Shown in pieces: positions 35,482 through 45,380 of a stretch of DNA of 64,000 bases. The stretch covers positions 1 through 64,000 of the forward strand of contig NSKG01000003.1 in assembly GCA_002287035.1 (NCBI GenBank), in the 5' to 3' direction. The position numbers and the translations under genes were made by a program. The notes beneath the pieces are model-generated. The model had not been told where the DNA came from, ran no database searches, and saw only the letters and a list, made by a program, of their open reading frames with translations. The stretch's first letter is position 1. Each line of letters begins with the position of its first letter. This DNA is from Pseudomonas sp. WN033 (GTDB taxonomy: Bacteria > Pseudomonadota > Gammaproteobacteria > Pseudomonadales > Pseudomonadaceae).

Positions 35482-36747
35482 ATGATCGCTCAACCAACCT
35501 GGTATCAGGCCAGTGCCCATCCCGCTCCCACGCACCCTGCGCTCATGGGCGAGCGTCGCGCCGACGTCTGCATTGTCGGTGGTGGCTTTACCGGGGTGTC
35601 AGCCGCGCTGGAACTGGCCCAGGCCGGGCGTCGGGTCATCCTGCTGGAGGCTGAGCAGATCGGCTGGGGCTGCTCCGGGCGCAATGGCGGGCAGATCAAC
35701 CCCGGACCGGCCTGTGATTATGCAACCCTGGTGCGCCAACTGGGCGCGGCCGATGCGCGCAAGGTCTGGGCCTTGTCGGTCGAGGGGGTTGAACTGTTGC
35801 GTCGGCGGGTGGCCGAGCATGCCATCGACTGTGATCTGAAGGCCGGCATCCTGCTGGTGGCCAACAAGCCCGGTCAGATCGATGAGTTGCAGCAGTGGCA
35901 GGCTTCGTTACAGGCGCTGGATTACCAGCAACTGGAGTTTCATGACCGAGCCAGTCTGCAGCAGTTGCTGCGCGCCGATTATCAGGCCGGGGTCATGGAC
36001 TGGGGTGGTGGTGACCTGCATCCGCTCAATTATCTATTGGGTCTGGCACGCGCGGCGCAGGCGTGCGGGGCCGAGCTGTTTGAGCGCTCAGGTGTGCTGG
36101 ACTGGCAACAGGGCGGCCTGGGGGTGACGGTGCGCACGACCACCGGGCAGGTCCGGGCCGAGCAGTTGATCCTGGCCGGTAATGCTTACATCGGCACGCT
36201 GCTGCCCTGGCATCAGCGACGGTTCATGCCGATTGGCAGCTATATTGGCGCCACGGCGCCGCTCGGGGCATTGGCCGAGCAATTGATTCCGTCGCGGGCG
36301 GCGGTCTGCGACATGAACCATCTGATCGACTATTACCGTCTGAGTGTCGACAACCGGCTGCTGTTCGGTGGCCGGGCCAGTGCTCGTGATGCTCATCCCG
36401 AGCGTTTGCGGGCGGTCATGCGCGGGCGTATGGCGCAGGTATTTCCGGCGCTGGCCGAGCAGGATTTCGAGTACCTGTGGGGCGGTCAGGTGGCGATGAC
36501 CGCGACCAAGGCGCCACAGTTTGGCCGCATCGGCAGCCGGGTGCTGTTTGCCCAGGGCTATTCGGGGCAGGGCGTGGCGCTGGCCGGGCTGGCCGGGCAA
36601 TTGATGGCCCAGGCATTGATCGGCCGGGCTCAGGGCTTTGATCTGTTTGCCCGGCTGCGGCATCCGTTGGTGCCGCCGGGGGCGCCGTTGCAGGTGGCGG
36701 TCCGGGCTTTGGCCTTGCTGTGGTATCGTCTGCGCGATATGCGATAA
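35482..36747 (+). CDS. puuB: FAD-dependent gamma-glutamylputrescine oxidase-like (PuuB/PauB type)
   Basis: The 421-residue flavoprotein of the D-amino-acid-oxidase fold has the FAD-binding VCIVGGGFTGVSAALELAQ near residues 28-46 and QIGWGCSGRNGGQINPG. The C-terminal block is GQVAMTATKAPQFGRIG and FAQGYSGQGVALAGLAGQL. In the polyamine context it should oxidise gamma-glutamylputrescine (or another glutamyl-amine) to the aldehyde that is later made into gamma-glutamyl-GABA. No aldehyde dehydrogenase gene lies in the window, so that step is encoded elsewhere. The TetR gene starts 12 bases downstream in the same direction. Confidence 0.88.
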   Translation: MIAQPTWYQASAHPAPTHPALMGERRADVCIVGGGFTGVSAALELAQAGRRVILLEAEQIGWGCSGRNGGQINPGPACDYATLVRQLGAADARKVWALSVEGVELLRRRVAEHAIDCDLKAGILLVANKPGQIDELQQWQASLQALDYQQLEFHDRASLQQLLRADYQAGVMDWGGGDLHPLNYLLGLARAAQACGAELFERSGVLDWQQGGLGVTVRTTTGQVRAEQLILAGNAYIGTLLPWHQRRFMPIGSYIGATAPLGALAEQLIPSRAAVCDMNHLIDYYRLSVDNRLLFGGRASARDAHPERLRAVMRGRMAQVFPALAEQDFEYLWGGQVAMTATKAPQFGRIGSRVLFAQGYSGQGVALAGLAGQLMAQALIGRAQGFDLFARLRHPLVPPGAPLQVAVRALALLWYRLRDMR

Positions 36748-36759
36748 AGCGGCCAAACC

Positions 36760-37392
36760 ATGACCAAGCCCAAAGTCCCGAAACGTCGAGCCAGCAGCCA
36801 GGAGCGGATCGAACGGATTCTCGATGCTACTGTGCGCCTGCTCAGTCGCCAGAGCCTGGCGGAGCTGTCGATCTACACCATCGCCGAGGAGGCCGAGATA
36901 CCGCCTTCATCGGTCTATCACTTCTTTCCGCAGTTGGGCGATGTGCTGGCGGCTTTGGCCTTGCGGGTGTTTGCCGAGCTGGATGAAGTGCTGAACGCAC
37001 CGTTCCCGCAGCCGGCACCTGCCACCTGGATGGCGCTGGTCGAGCAGTTGGAGGCGCGTTTTCAGCACTACTACCAGACCCATCCGGCAGCCTGTGAACT
37101 GATCCTCGGTGCCCATGAGCTGGCGGCGATCCGTCAGGCCGACCGCCAGCATGACCGGCAGTTGGGCGACAGCCTGCGGGTCTGCCTGGAGCGTCATTTT
37201 CAGCTGCCGGTGCTGCCGGATCAGGTTGATATCTTTACCCTGGCCATGCAGGCAGCGGACAAGCTTCTGGCGGTCGATTACCAGCAGCACGGGCGTCTGA
37301 CGCCGACCATGTGTCAGGAAGCGACCCGCATGATGCTGGCCTATCTGGGCCTGTATCTGCCGCCGCTGCTGGCGCCGGTACGAGCTGGCTGA
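36760..37392 (+). CDS. TetR-family regulator (possibly AguR-like)
   Basis: The 210-residue protein has a TetR-type helix-turn-helix: RIERILDATVRLLSRQ, then LSIYTIAEEAEIPPSSVYHFFPQLGDVLAAL, with PSSVYHFF in the recognition helix. The rest is an all-helical ligand domain. In P. aeruginosa a TetR regulator, AguR, sits beside aguBA and responds to agmatine and N-carbamoylputrescine, and this gene lies 960 bases before aguB with only mtfA between. Identity with AguR is therefore likely but not proven. Its TGA stop overlaps the ATG of mtfA, so the two are translationally coupled. Confidence 0.75.
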   Translation: MTKPKVPKRRASSQERIERILDATVRLLSRQSLAELSIYTIAEEAEIPPSSVYHFFPQLGDVLAALALRVFAELDEVLNAPFPQPAPATWMALVEQLEARFQHYYQTHPAACELILGAHELAAIRQADRQHDRQLGDSLRVCLERHFQLPVLPDQVDIFTLAMQAADKLLAVDYQQHGRLTPTMCQEATRMMLAYLGLYLPPLLAPVRAG

Positions 37393-38153
37393 TGGGGCTG
37401 TGGCGGCGCTGGAAGCTCTGGCGCGAAAATCAGCGTCTGGCCCGTTTGCAGGTCGGGCCGCAGGATTGGCAACGGGCGCTGGGTGACTGGCCGGCCTGGC
37501 AACGCTTGTCGGCCCGGCAGCGCCAGCGTCTGCAGGATCTGGCTCTGCGTTTTCTGCTGCGCAAACATCTGGTGGCCGTGCAGGGCGCCGAACTGGATGA
37601 CCGCCTGCGCCTGCGAATTGCTGGCATGGCGGCGTTGCCGGTGCTGGAGTTGGGCCTGGACTGGTATGCCGGCTGGCGCACTCTGATCATTTATGACGGG
37701 CCGTTTGTTACCGAGCACCAGTGGATGGACGAGGCTGGCGTGGTCCATGAGGAACTCAGTGAGCGCAGCGGCGAAGCCTGGGAGCGCGGGCCGGTGGTGT
37801 TGTCGCTGGCCGATGTCCTGGCCTCTGGTCAGGGCCAGGGCTACAACGTGGTAATCCATGAACTGGCGCATACCCTGGATATGCGCCAGTCCGGTGCCAA
37901 TGGCGCGCCACCGCTGCATGCCGGGATGGATGCCGATGCCTGGCAGCGCGATATGCAGGCCGCCTGGGATGATCTGACCCGGCGAGTCGAGCAGGGCGAC
38001 TGGCTGCCGGTCGACGAATACGCTCTGGAAGATCCGGCCGAGTTCTTCGCGGTACTCTCGGAAAGTTTCTTTGAAAACCCCGCACCCTTGCATCAGGCCT
38101 GGCCGCGGGTCTATCAGCATCTGTGCGCGTTTTACCGCCAGCAACCGCGGTAG
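37392..38153 (+). CDS. mtfA: MtfA-type zinc metallopeptidase
   Basis: The 253-residue cytosolic protein has the zinc motif HELAH (His156-His160, in VVIHELAHTLDM) and the downstream acidic region EDPAEFFAVLSESFF that provides the third ligand in MtfA. E. coli MtfA (265 residues) binds the repressor Mlc and has aminopeptidase activity. The ATG at 37392 overlaps the preceding stop as TGATG. The in-frame start at 37311 lies inside the TetR gene and is rejected. Coupling of a peptidase of this family to a polyamine-linked TetR gene is unusual. Whether it acts on that regulator is speculation. Confidence 0.88.
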   Translation: MGLWRRWKLWRENQRLARLQVGPQDWQRALGDWPAWQRLSARQRQRLQDLALRFLLRKHLVAVQGAELDDRLRLRIAGMAALPVLELGLDWYAGWRTLIIYDGPFVTEHQWMDEAGVVHEELSERSGEAWERGPVVLSLADVLASGQGQGYNVVIHELAHTLDMRQSGANGAPPLHAGMDADAWQRDMQAAWDDLTRRVEQGDWLPVDEYALEDPAEFFAVLSESFFENPAPLHQAWPRVYQHLCAFYRQQPR

Positions 38154-38303
38154 TGCCGATGCGATTTACTGGCCTGTTGCTCGGTTCGGCGTACGCGGGC
38201 TTAGCGACTATTCTGAATGCAGCAGGGCAGTGGTTTTGCAGATAAAAATCGGCATTTTTTTGTTTCGTTAAAGATAGAGTGTGTTTTTTAGCTTGTAAGG
38301 CGG

Positions 38304-38333
38304 ATATTTATCGAATATAAAGATTGAAATCTT
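38304..38333. promoter_or_regulatory. Candidate operator/promoter region of aguBA
   Basis: Two small palindromes stand side by side in AT-rich sequence just before aguB: ATATT-TATCG-AATAT (38304-38318) and AAGATT-GA-AATCTT (38320-38333). The ATG follows 18 bases later with AGGAG between. They fit a repressor site such as that for an AguR-like protein. The rest of the 198-base gap is AT-rich and holds no gene. Confidence 0.45.
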
Positions 38334-38351
38334 CTCACCTAGGAGTCTGTC

Positions 38352-39230
38352 ATGTCTCGTCTCGTCAGCGTTGCCGCCACCCAGATGAGTTGTAGCTGGG
38401 ATCGTCAGGACAATATTGCCAAAGCCGAACGCCTGGTGCGTGAGGCCGCCGCCAAGGGGGCGCAGATCATCCTGATTCAGGAGTTGTTCGAGACTCCGTA
38501 TTTCTGCCAGAAACCCAATGCCGACTACCTGCAACTGGCGACTACAGTCGATGAAAATCCGGCTATTGCGCATTTCCAGCAACTGGCCCGGGAGCTGGAA
38601 GTGGTGCTGCCGATCAGCTTCTTCGAGCTGGCCGGCCGGGCCCGGTTCAACAGCATTGCGATCATCGATGCCGATGGACGCAACCTTGGGGTCTACCGCA
38701 AAAGCCATATTCCTGACGGCCCGGGTTATCACGAAAAGTACTACTTCAATCCCGGCGATACCGGGTTCAAGGTCTGGGATACCCGCTATGCCCGGATCGG
38801 GGTCGGGATCTGCTGGGACCAGTGGTTCCCCGAGTGTGCCCGGGCGATGGCGCTACTGGGCGCGGAAGTACTGTTCTATCCAACGGCGATCGGCACCGAG
38901 CCGCATGACCCGAACATCAATTCCCGGGAGCACTGGCAGCGGGTCCAGCAGGGCCATGCCGGTGCCAACCTGATGCCGCTGGTGGCCAGCAACCGGATCG
39001 GCAAGGAAGTGCAGGGTGATTACGACATCACCTTCTACGGCTCTTCCTTTATTGCCAACCAGTTTGGCGAGAAGGTTCAGGAGCTGAATCAGACTGAGGA
39101 GGGCGTGCTGGTCCAGCAGTTCGATCTCGATCAGTTGGAGCATATCCGCAGTGCCTGGGGTGTATTTCGCGATCGTCGGCCGAATCTGTACGGGCCGATC
39201 AAGACCCTGGATGGTTCGCTGGAGTCCTGA
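38352..39230 (+). CDS. aguB: N-carbamoylputrescine amidohydrolase
   Basis: The 292-residue nitrilase-superfamily enzyme hydrolyses N-carbamoylputrescine to putrescine, ammonia and CO2. The Glu-Lys-Cys triad is visible as Glu44 ([12 protein letters not shown]), Lys117 ([18 protein letters not shown]) and Cys154 ([17 protein letters not shown]). Length and motifs match AguB of Pseudomonas and plants. It is the first gene of the aguBA pair, and aguA follows two bases after the stop codon. Confidence 0.96.
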   Translation: MSRLVSVAATQMSCSWDRQDNIAKAERLVREAAAKGAQIILIQELFETPYFCQKPNADYLQLATTVDENPAIAHFQQLARELEVVLPISFFELAGRARFNSIAIIDADGRNLGVYRKSHIPDGPGYHEKYYFNPGDTGFKVWDTRYARIGVGICWDQWFPECARAMALLGAEVLFYPTAIGTEPHDPNINSREHWQRVQQGHAGANLMPLVASNRIGKEVQGDYDITFYGSSFIANQFGEKVQELNQTEEGVLVQQFDLDQLEHIRSAWGVFRDRRPNLYGPIKTLDGSLES

Positions 39231-39232
39231 GC

Positions 39233-40330
39233 ATGTATAACCTGCATTCCACCCCGCGGGCTGATGGCTTTTACATGCCCGCCGAATGGGCGCCGCACGG
39301 CCAGACCTGGATGGTCTGGCCAGAGCGTCCGGACAACTGGCGGCTTGGAGCCAAGCCGGCTCAGGCGGCCTTTGCCGAAGTGGCCAGGGCGATTGCCGGG
39401 TTCGAGCCGGTCAGTGTCTGCGTCTCTGCCGGCCAGTACGACAATGCCTGCGCCCAGCTCGACCATCCGGGAATCCGGGTACTGGAGATGAGCAGTGATG
39501 ATGCCTGGGTACGCGATACCGGGCCGACCTTTGTCATCAATGGTCAGGGCGGGTTGCGTGGCGTTGACTGGACCTTCAACGCCTGGGGCGGCTTCAATGG
39601 TGGGTTGTATTGGCCCTGGCAGCGTGACGATCAGGTGGCCGGCAAGATCCTCGGGCTGGAGCGCTGCCCGCGCTACCGTACTGACGGTTTTGTGCTGGAG
39701 GGTGGCGCCATTCATGTCGACGGTGAAGGTACGCTGATCACCACCGAGGAATGTCTGCTCAATCCCAACCGCAACCCGCATCTGGTGCGTGAGGAGATCG
39801 AGCTGAAGCTATCCGATTACCTGGGGATCGATAAGGTGATCTGGTTGCCACAAGGGCTCTACAATGACGAGACCGACGGGCACGTCGACAATTTCTGCTG
39901 CTTTGTCCGGCCCGGTGAGGTGCTGCTGGCCTGGACCGATGACGAGGCCGATCCCAACTATCCGCGTTGCCAGGCTGCGCTCAAGGTGTTGCAGGCCAGT
40001 CGCGATGCAAAGGGCCGGGAGCTGCTGGTGCATCGGATGCCGATTCCTGGGCCGCTGCAGGCCAGCGCCGAAGAGTGCGCCGGGGTGGATCGGGTAGCCG
40101 GCACCCAGCCGCGTGATCCGTCGATCCGCCTGGCTGGCTCCTATGTCAACTTCCTGATCGTCAACGGTGGCATCGTCGCCCCCAGTTTTAATGATCCCGC
40201 CGATGAGCCGGCCCGTGAGATTCTGGCCCAGCTGTTTCCCGAACGCCGGGTCGTGATGGTTCCGGGTCGGGAAATTCTGCTCGGTGGTGGCAATATTCAC
40301 TGTATTACTCAGCAACAACCTCAGCCTTGA
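39233..40330 (+). CDS. aguA: Agmatine deiminase
   Basis: The 365-residue guanidine-modifying enzyme converts agmatine to N-carbamoylputrescine, the substrate of AguB. It has [11 protein letters not shown] with the substrate-binding Asp, [21 protein letters not shown] with the catalytic His, and the nucleophile Cys357 in [14 protein letters not shown]. The route agmatine to putrescine then feeds the spu/puu genes encoded just upstream, which makes this 16-kb stretch a joined agmatine-putrescine-GABA region. Confidence 0.96.
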   Translation: MYNLHSTPRADGFYMPAEWAPHGQTWMVWPERPDNWRLGAKPAQAAFAEVARAIAGFEPVSVCVSAGQYDNACAQLDHPGIRVLEMSSDDAWVRDTGPTFVINGQGGLRGVDWTFNAWGGFNGGLYWPWQRDDQVAGKILGLERCPRYRTDGFVLEGGAIHVDGEGTLITTEECLLNPNRNPHLVREEIELKLSDYLGIDKVIWLPQGLYNDETDGHVDNFCCFVRPGEVLLAWTDDEADPNYPRCQAALKVLQASRDAKGRELLVHRMPIPGPLQASAEECAGVDRVAGTQPRDPSIRLAGSYVNFLIVNGGIVAPSFNDPADEPAREILAQLFPERRVVMVPGREILLGGGNIHCITQQQPQP

Positions 40331-40459
40331 CACCACCCCGGTCCTGAATTCGGTTATAGTCAGGCCGGGGCCAGCCCCCGTGTTGCCAGCGCCACCCCGT
40401 TCGGTGTGGCGCTGTTCAGGTCCAAGAGCGGACCAGTATCTTGCATTGTAAGGATTAGC

Positions 40460-41797
40460 ATGCACTCCATATCCCTCTTTCGTTTTGCTCCGCTAGGCAC
40501 TCTGGTTCTTGGTCTGGCGTTGTCCGGTTGTGCCGTGACTCAAACAGCTACCACCCCGGCAGATGGTGTCAGGACGCTGGCTGGTGAAATCACCACGCGC
40601 AGCGCCGTTAACCACAAGGACGGTACGCGCTACCAGAGCTTTACTCTCAATCTGCGTCAGGGCGAAATGATCCGGGTCAGCCAGGAAGGTGCGCTGAGCG
40701 CCCCGGTATTCACTTTGCTCGACCAGCAGCAACAACTGATCAATGGCCCGCGCCCCGGGACGCTGTACCTGACGCCGCCTGCCGATGGACGCTACACCCT
40801 GACTGTCAGCGGCGCCGACAGTAGTGCCTATGGTCCCTTCCGTCTGACCCTGGAGCCGGTAACTCCGCACAATGAAGGCGAGCTGACCGTCGGTGAACCG
40901 ATCCATGGCGTACTGGCGGGCAGTGCCAACCAATATCAACTGACGGTCAGCGAAGCCGGCCTGTACGAGCTGACGCTGGATTCCGATGAGTTCGATACTG
41001 TGCTCAAGCTGCAGGGCAATGGTCTGGAGCTGGAAGATGATGATGGTGGCAACGGCACCAACTCTCGGCTGTCGACCCTGCTGCAGGCCGGTAATTATCA
41101 GGTTAGCGCGGGTAGTTGGGGTGACTCGGAGGCGGGTGTCTACAGCCTGGAGTTGAATCGCCGGACGTTGCCGGCTGATCTGGTGCTGGTCAATGAGGGC
41201 GCCTTGCGCCTGGGCGATGAAATCACTGGCCTGGCTACCAGCGAGGCGCGGACCTACAGCCTGAATGTGCCCAGCCGCGGGATGCTGCGTTTGCGCATGA
41301 GTTCGGTTGAGGTCGACAGTTACCTGCAACTCGAAGGGCAGGGCCTGAACGTGACCGACGATGACGGTGCCGGCCAGGGTTATGATGCCCAGATCGTTAC
41401 CCTGGTGGAGCCGGGCCAGTACAGCGTCAAGGCTTCCAGTGTCGGCAGCGACAGTGGCCTGTTCACCCTGAGCAGCAGCCTGAGTCCGGTGCGTTCGGCC
41501 AGCAACCTGTTGCGCCCGGGGGATGCCATGGCCGGGACCCTGGCCAGCGGCGGCAACTCGACCACCACGCTGCGTATCAGCGAAGCGGGCAACTATCGGA
41601 TCGAACTGTACTCGAGTGCGTTTGATAGCTACCTCAAGCTGGAAGGCAATGGGCGTCAGGAAGAGGATGATGACGGCGCCGGTGGGACCAATGCTGGCCT
41701 GAACCTGCATCTGGAGCCGGGCGACTATCGGCTGACCAGTTCGGCTTATGGCAATTCGGGTAGTGGCGATTATCTGTTGTTGGTTGAAGCGCGCTAA
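40460..41797 (+). CDS. Lipoprotein with four PPC-like beta repeats
   Basis: The 445-residue protein has a lipoprotein signal with lipobox LSGC (Cys24) and no transmembrane segment afterwards. The mature part consists of four similar beta-sandwich units of about 100 residues. The last three share a pattern of L-x-x-G-[DE]-x-x-G near the start, FDTVLKLQGNG or a similar strand, an acidic DDDG turn, and a closing GxYxVxAxSxGxxxxGxYxL strand. They resemble bacterial pre-peptidase C-terminal (PPC) domains, which usually flank proteases, but no protease domain is present. The acidic turns might bind Ca2+. Start ATG at 40460 has AAGGA upstream. It is likely anchored in the outer membrane. Function is unknown. 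Confidence 0.8.
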   Translation: MHSISLFRFAPLGTLVLGLALSGCAVTQTATTPADGVRTLAGEITTRSAVNHKDGTRYQSFTLNLRQGEMIRVSQEGALSAPVFTLLDQQQQLINGPRPGTLYLTPPADGRYTLTVSGADSSAYGPFRLTLEPVTPHNEGELTVGEPIHGVLAGSANQYQLTVSEAGLYELTLDSDEFDTVLKLQGNGLELEDDDGGNGTNSRLSTLLQAGNYQVSAGSWGDSEAGVYSLELNRRTLPADLVLVNEGALRLGDEITGLATSEARTYSLNVPSRGMLRLRMSSVEVDSYLQLEGQGLNVTDDDGAGQGYDAQIVTLVEPGQYSVKASSVGSDSGLFTLSSSLSPVRSASNLLRPGDAMAGTLASGGNSTTTLRISEAGNYRIELYSSAFDSYLKLEGNGRQEEDDDGAGGTNAGLNLHLEPGDYRLTSSAYGNSGSGDYLLLVEAR

Positions 41798-41894
41798 CGA
41801 GCGACTGAGACTACTCACCTGAGGTTCGGGGCTGTGAAGGTCTGCGCTGGGTGAGGTTGAGCGGTCTGGCGGCCCGGTGCTGTTTACCGGGCTT

Positions 41895-41916
41895 GTGTCG
41901 CGCAGGCGCGCGACAC
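41895..41916 (+). terminator. Hairpin after the PPC-repeat lipoprotein gene
   Basis: GTGTCGCGC (41895-41903) and GCGCGACAC (41908-41916) pair perfectly with a four-base loop, 98 bases after the lipoprotein stop. It may be a terminator or REP-type sequence. Confidence 0.5.
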
Positions 41917-41935
41917 TCCCAGATGCTATCTGAAC

Positions 41936-41968
41936 GCAGAGGCCAGCCCAGCAGCGGCTGGCCTCTGC
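41936..41968 (-). terminator. Hairpin after argH
   Basis: GCAGAGGCCAGCC (41936-41948) and GGCTGGCCTCTGC (41956-41968) are perfect 13-bp arms with a seven-base loop, 14 bases past the argH stop on the minus strand. With the hairpin at 41895 it can separate the two convergent transcripts. Confidence 0.7.
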
Positions 41969-41982
41969 GGGCGGCGCGTTAC

Positions 41983-43377
41983 TCAGCCCGCCAGCAGTTG
42001 CCGTCCACGGCCTACCGCCGCCAGCACCTGAGCCGGTGCGGTGCCGCCGATATGGTCGCGGGCATTGACCGAGCCTTCCAGAGTCAGCACTTCGAATACA
42101 TCCTCGCCGATCTGGTCGCTGAAGCGGCGCAGCTCATCCAGGCTCATCTCGGCCAGATCCTTGCCACTGTCCACCCCGTATTTCACCGCGTGGCCGACGA
42201 TCTCGTGGCAGTCACGGAACGGGATGCCCTTGCGTACCAGGTAGTCGGCCAGGTCGGTAGCGGTGGAGAAGCCACGCCGTGCCGCCTCGCGCATCACGTC
42301 CACGCGCGGCTTGATCGCCGGGATCATGTCGGCGAAGGCGCGCAGGCTGTCGCGCAGAGTGTCGACCGCATCGAACAGGGGCTCCTTGTCTTCCTGATTG
42401 TCCTTGTTGTAGGCCAGTGGCTGGCTCTTCATCAGGGTCAGCAGGCCCATCAGGTGGCCATAAACCCGGCCGGATTTGCCGCGCACCAACTCCGGCACAT
42501 CGGGATTTTTCTTTTGCGGCATGATCGAAGAGCCAGTGCAGAAGCGGTCGGGCAGTTCGATGAAGTTGAACTGGGCGCTGGTCCATAGCACCAGCTCTTC
42601 GGAGAAGCGCGACAGGTGCATCATCGCCAGGGCCGCAGCGGCGCAGAATTCGATGGCAAAATCGCGGTCGGACACGCCGTCCAGTGAGTTGCCCGAGACG
42701 GCCTCAAAGCCCAGCAGTTCGCAGGTGATGCTGCGATCGATCGGGTAGGTGGTGCCGGCCAATGCTGCCGAACCCAGCGGCATGCGGTTGACCCGCTTGC
42801 GGCAGTCCTGCAGGCGCTCACGGTCGCGCTGGAGCATTTCGAACCAGGCCAGCAGGTGGTGGCCGAAAGTGACCGGTTGTGCGGTTTGCAGATGAGTGAA
42901 ACCGGGCATGATCACTGCCGCGTGCTGCTCGGCCTGATCCAGCAGGCCGCGCTGCAGGCGTTCGAGCTCGGCGACGATGGCGTCAATCTCCTCGCGCAGC
43001 CACAAACGGATATCAGTGGCGACCTGATCGTTGCGCGAACGGCCGGTGTGCAGTTTCTTGCCGGTAATGCCGATACGCGCGGTCAGGCGCGCCTCGATGT
43101 TCATGTGTACGTCTTCCAGATCTACCCGCCAGTCGAACTGGCCGGCCTCGATCTCGGCCTGAATCTCGGTCAGCCCGTCGATGATCGCGTCGCGCTCGGC
43201 TTCGCTCAGCACGCCAACCTTGCAAAGCATGGTTGCATGGGCGATCGAGCCCTGGATATCGTGTTTGTACAGGCGTTGATCGAAGTCCACCGAGGCGGTG
43301 AAACGGGCGACGAAGGCGTCGACCGGTTCGCTGAAGCGGCCGCCCCAGGATTGGTTGGTTGTCTTGTCTTGGCTCAT
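41983..43377 (-). CDS. argH: Argininosuccinate lyase
   Basis: The 464-residue enzyme splits argininosuccinate to arginine and fumarate, the last step of arginine synthesis. The length is standard. The N-terminus [24 protein letters not shown], the central [20 protein letters not shown] and the signature loop [12 protein letters not shown] with the catalytic serine are all present. The ATG at 43377 (MSQDKTTNQ) fits the family better than the in-frame start at 43416. It is divergent from algZ, as in other Pseudomonas genomes. Confidence 0.97.
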   Translation of the reverse strand: MSQDKTTNQSWGGRFSEPVDAFVARFTASVDFDQRLYKHDIQGSIAHATMLCKVGVLSEAERDAIIDGLTEIQAEIEAGQFDWRVDLEDVHMNIEARLTARIGITGKKLHTGRSRNDQVATDIRLWLREEIDAIVAELERLQRGLLDQAEQHAAVIMPGFTHLQTAQPVTFGHHLLAWFEMLQRDRERLQDCRKRVNRMPLGSAALAGTTYPIDRSITCELLGFEAVSGNSLDGVSDRDFAIEFCAAAALAMMHLSRFSEELVLWTSAQFNFIELPDRFCTGSSIMPQKKNPDVPELVRGKSGRVYGHLMGLLTLMKSQPLAYNKDNQEDKEPLFDAVDTLRDSLRAFADMIPAIKPRVDVMREAARRGFSTATDLADYLVRKGIPFRDCHEIVGHAVKYGVDSGKDLAEMSLDELRRFSDQIGEDVFEVLTLEGSVNARDHIGGTAPAQVLAAVGRGRQLLAG

Positions 43378-43469
43378 GTCCGGAAGATCCCGCATTACAC
43401 TGGATGAAAGCGCCATAGCATACCACTTCAGGCTTGCGCGAGGGCGCCCGGCTGGCGGACACTGCGCGA

Positions 43470-44549
43470 ATGGCGAACGGATTCTGGAAACTGCTCAAAC
43501 AGCCCTATGTCGGGGAGGATTTTTTCCTCCCCGATCTGTGTTCGTCCGTGGCGGTCTTCACTTTGGTGGTGCTGGCCGAACTGGTGGTGCTGTTGTGGGT
43601 GCTGGCGCAACCGGCAACCGGTGGTTTCGACTGGCTAGGGCTGGCTATGGCTTCACTGTTCGTGCAGTGGATAGTGCTACTGTCAGCGGCGGTACTGTGC
43701 CGGCTGCGCGGCTGGATGCAGCGCCGGGCTCTGGGGCTGGCGATTGCGGTCTGTTATGCGGTGGTCATCGGCCTGACCCTGGCGTTTACCATTCTTGGCG
43801 AGTGGCTGCAGCAGGGCATGCTCGGCCCATTGCGCTGGCAGCCCGAGCAGTTGCTGCGCCATGGCATGATTGCACTGATCATGACCAGCCTGCTGCTGCG
43901 CTACTTTTACCTGCAACAACAGTGGCAGCGCCAGAACCAGGCTGAGACCCGGGCCCGGTTGCAGGCGCTGCAATCACGTATTCGTCCGCACTTCCTGTTC
44001 AACAGCCTGAACAGCATTGTCAGTCTGATCGACTCCGATCCACGCAAGGCGGAAAACGCCGTACTGGATCTGTCCGACCTGTTTCGGGCCAATCTGTCCG
44101 ACGCCGACGGGCTGGCCGATTGGGCGGCCGAGCGGCGGCTGTGCGAAGGCTATCTGCGTATCGAGCAATATCGTCTGGGTGACCGGCTCAAGGTGGACTG
44201 GCAGGTCGAGCAGTTGCCGCCGGACACCCCCATGCCGCTACTGACCCTGCAGCCGCTGCTGGAGAACGCTATCCTGCATGGCTTGCAACCCAGCGTCAGC
44301 GGTGGTGATATCCGAATCAGCGGCCACTGGCATGACGGGCAGGTCGAACTGGAGGTCTCAAACAGTTGTCCATTACAGGATGACAGCCATCAGGGCGCGC
44401 GGATGGCGCTGGATAATATCCGGGCCCGACTGGTGGCGCTGTTTGGTGCATCGGCGCGGGTTGAAGCCTGGCGCCAAGGGCCGCGCTTCTTTAGTAAGCT
44501 GGTCTATGCTTGTAAGCAACCCTCTCATTTATCGCAGAGAAGTCACTGA
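43470..44549 (+). CDS. algZ: Sensor kinase-like protein AlgZ/FimS
   Basis: The 359-residue inner-membrane protein has about four to six membrane segments in its first half and a LytS-type histidine kinase core with [19 protein letters not shown], where the His is the expected phosphorylation site. An ATP-binding region lies around [16 protein letters not shown]. As in P. aeruginosa FimS, the N-box is present but the usual glycine boxes are weak. It is the partner of AlgR, whose gene starts three bases after the stop codon. The pair controls motility and alginate genes in P. aeruginosa. Start ATG at 43470 is favoured over the TTG at 43434. Confidence 0.92.
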   Translation: MANGFWKLLKQPYVGEDFFLPDLCSSVAVFTLVVLAELVVLLWVLAQPATGGFDWLGLAMASLFVQWIVLLSAAVLCRLRGWMQRRALGLAIAVCYAVVIGLTLAFTILGEWLQQGMLGPLRWQPEQLLRHGMIALIMTSLLLRYFYLQQQWQRQNQAETRARLQALQSRIRPHFLFNSLNSIVSLIDSDPRKAENAVLDLSDLFRANLSDADGLADWAAERRLCEGYLRIEQYRLGDRLKVDWQVEQLPPDTPMPLLTLQPLLENAILHGLQPSVSGGDIRISGHWHDGQVELEVSNSCPLQDDSHQGARMALDNIRARLVALFGASARVEAWRQGPRFFSKLVYACKQPSHLSQRSH

Positions 44550-44552
44550 GGC

Positions 44553-45302
44553 ATGAAAGTACTGATCGCCGATGATGAACCCCTGGCCCGTGAACGGCTG
44601 GCTCGCCTGGTGTCAGCCATGCCGGGCTACAGTGCTTTGCCGGATATGGCTTGTAATGGTCATGAGGTGCTGCAACTGGTTTGTGAACAGCACCCGGATA
44701 TCGTTTTGCTGGATATTCGCATGCCCGGGCTCGATGGCCTGCAGGTGGCCGCCCGGCTATGTGAACTGAATGACGCCCCCGCGGTGGTGTTCTGTACCGC
44801 CCATGGGGAATACGCGCTTGAGGCCTTTAACGTCAGTGCTGTGGGTTATCTGCTCAAGCCAGTGCGCAGTGAGGCGCTGGCTGAGGCGCTGGCCAAGGCG
44901 CAGAAGCTCAATCGCATGCAACTGGCCAGTCTTGGCAGGTCCAACGGCCTGGCCGAGGAAGGGCTGGCGCGCAGTCATATCAGCGCCCGCACCCGCAAGG
45001 GCGTGGAACTGGTGCCGATCGAGGATGTGTTGTACTTCATTGCTGACCATAAATACGTCACTCTGCGCCACAGCGGTGGTGAGGTGCTGCTGGATGAGCC
45101 GCTCAAGGCTCTGGAAGAAGAGTTCGGTGATTATTTTGTCCGGATTCACCGCAATGCGCTGGTGGCCCGTGCCCGGATCGAGCGCTTGCAGCGCAGTGCC
45201 GTTGGCCACTTTCATCTGTATCTCAAGGGCTTGCCCGAGGAAACCCTGACGGTCAGCCGTCGGCATGTGCCCGGGGTCCGCAAGCTGATGGAGAAGCTGT
45301 GA
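44553..45302 (+). CDS. algR: LytTR-type response regulator AlgR
   Basis: The 249-residue regulator has a receiver domain with the acidic pair Asp7/Asp8, phospho-acceptor Asp54 in VLLDIRMPG and Lys near 104 in YLLKPVR. The C-terminal LytTR DNA-binding domain covers about residues 145-249 (ISARTRKGVELVPIEDVLYF, ending VSRRHVPGVRKLMEKL). The size and gene order with algZ, argH and hemC match AlgR of P. aeruginosa. It probably controls type IV pili and exopolysaccharide genes through DNA bending. Targets in this organism are not visible here. Confidence 0.95.
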   Translation: MKVLIADDEPLARERLARLVSAMPGYSALPDMACNGHEVLQLVCEQHPDIVLLDIRMPGLDGLQVAARLCELNDAPAVVFCTAHGEYALEAFNVSAVGYLLKPVRSEALAEALAKAQKLNRMQLASLGRSNGLAEEGLARSHISARTRKGVELVPIEDVLYFIADHKYVTLRHSGGEVLLDEPLKALEEEFGDYFVRIHRNALVARARIERLQRSAVGHFHLYLKGLPEETLTVSRRHVPGVRKLMEKL

Positions 45303-45380
45303 GTCCTCTGCGGCAACCGCCCGCGTGGATGCAGGGCAGGGCATGGCGTATCATGCCCCTTGGCTTTGAATGAGAATCCC

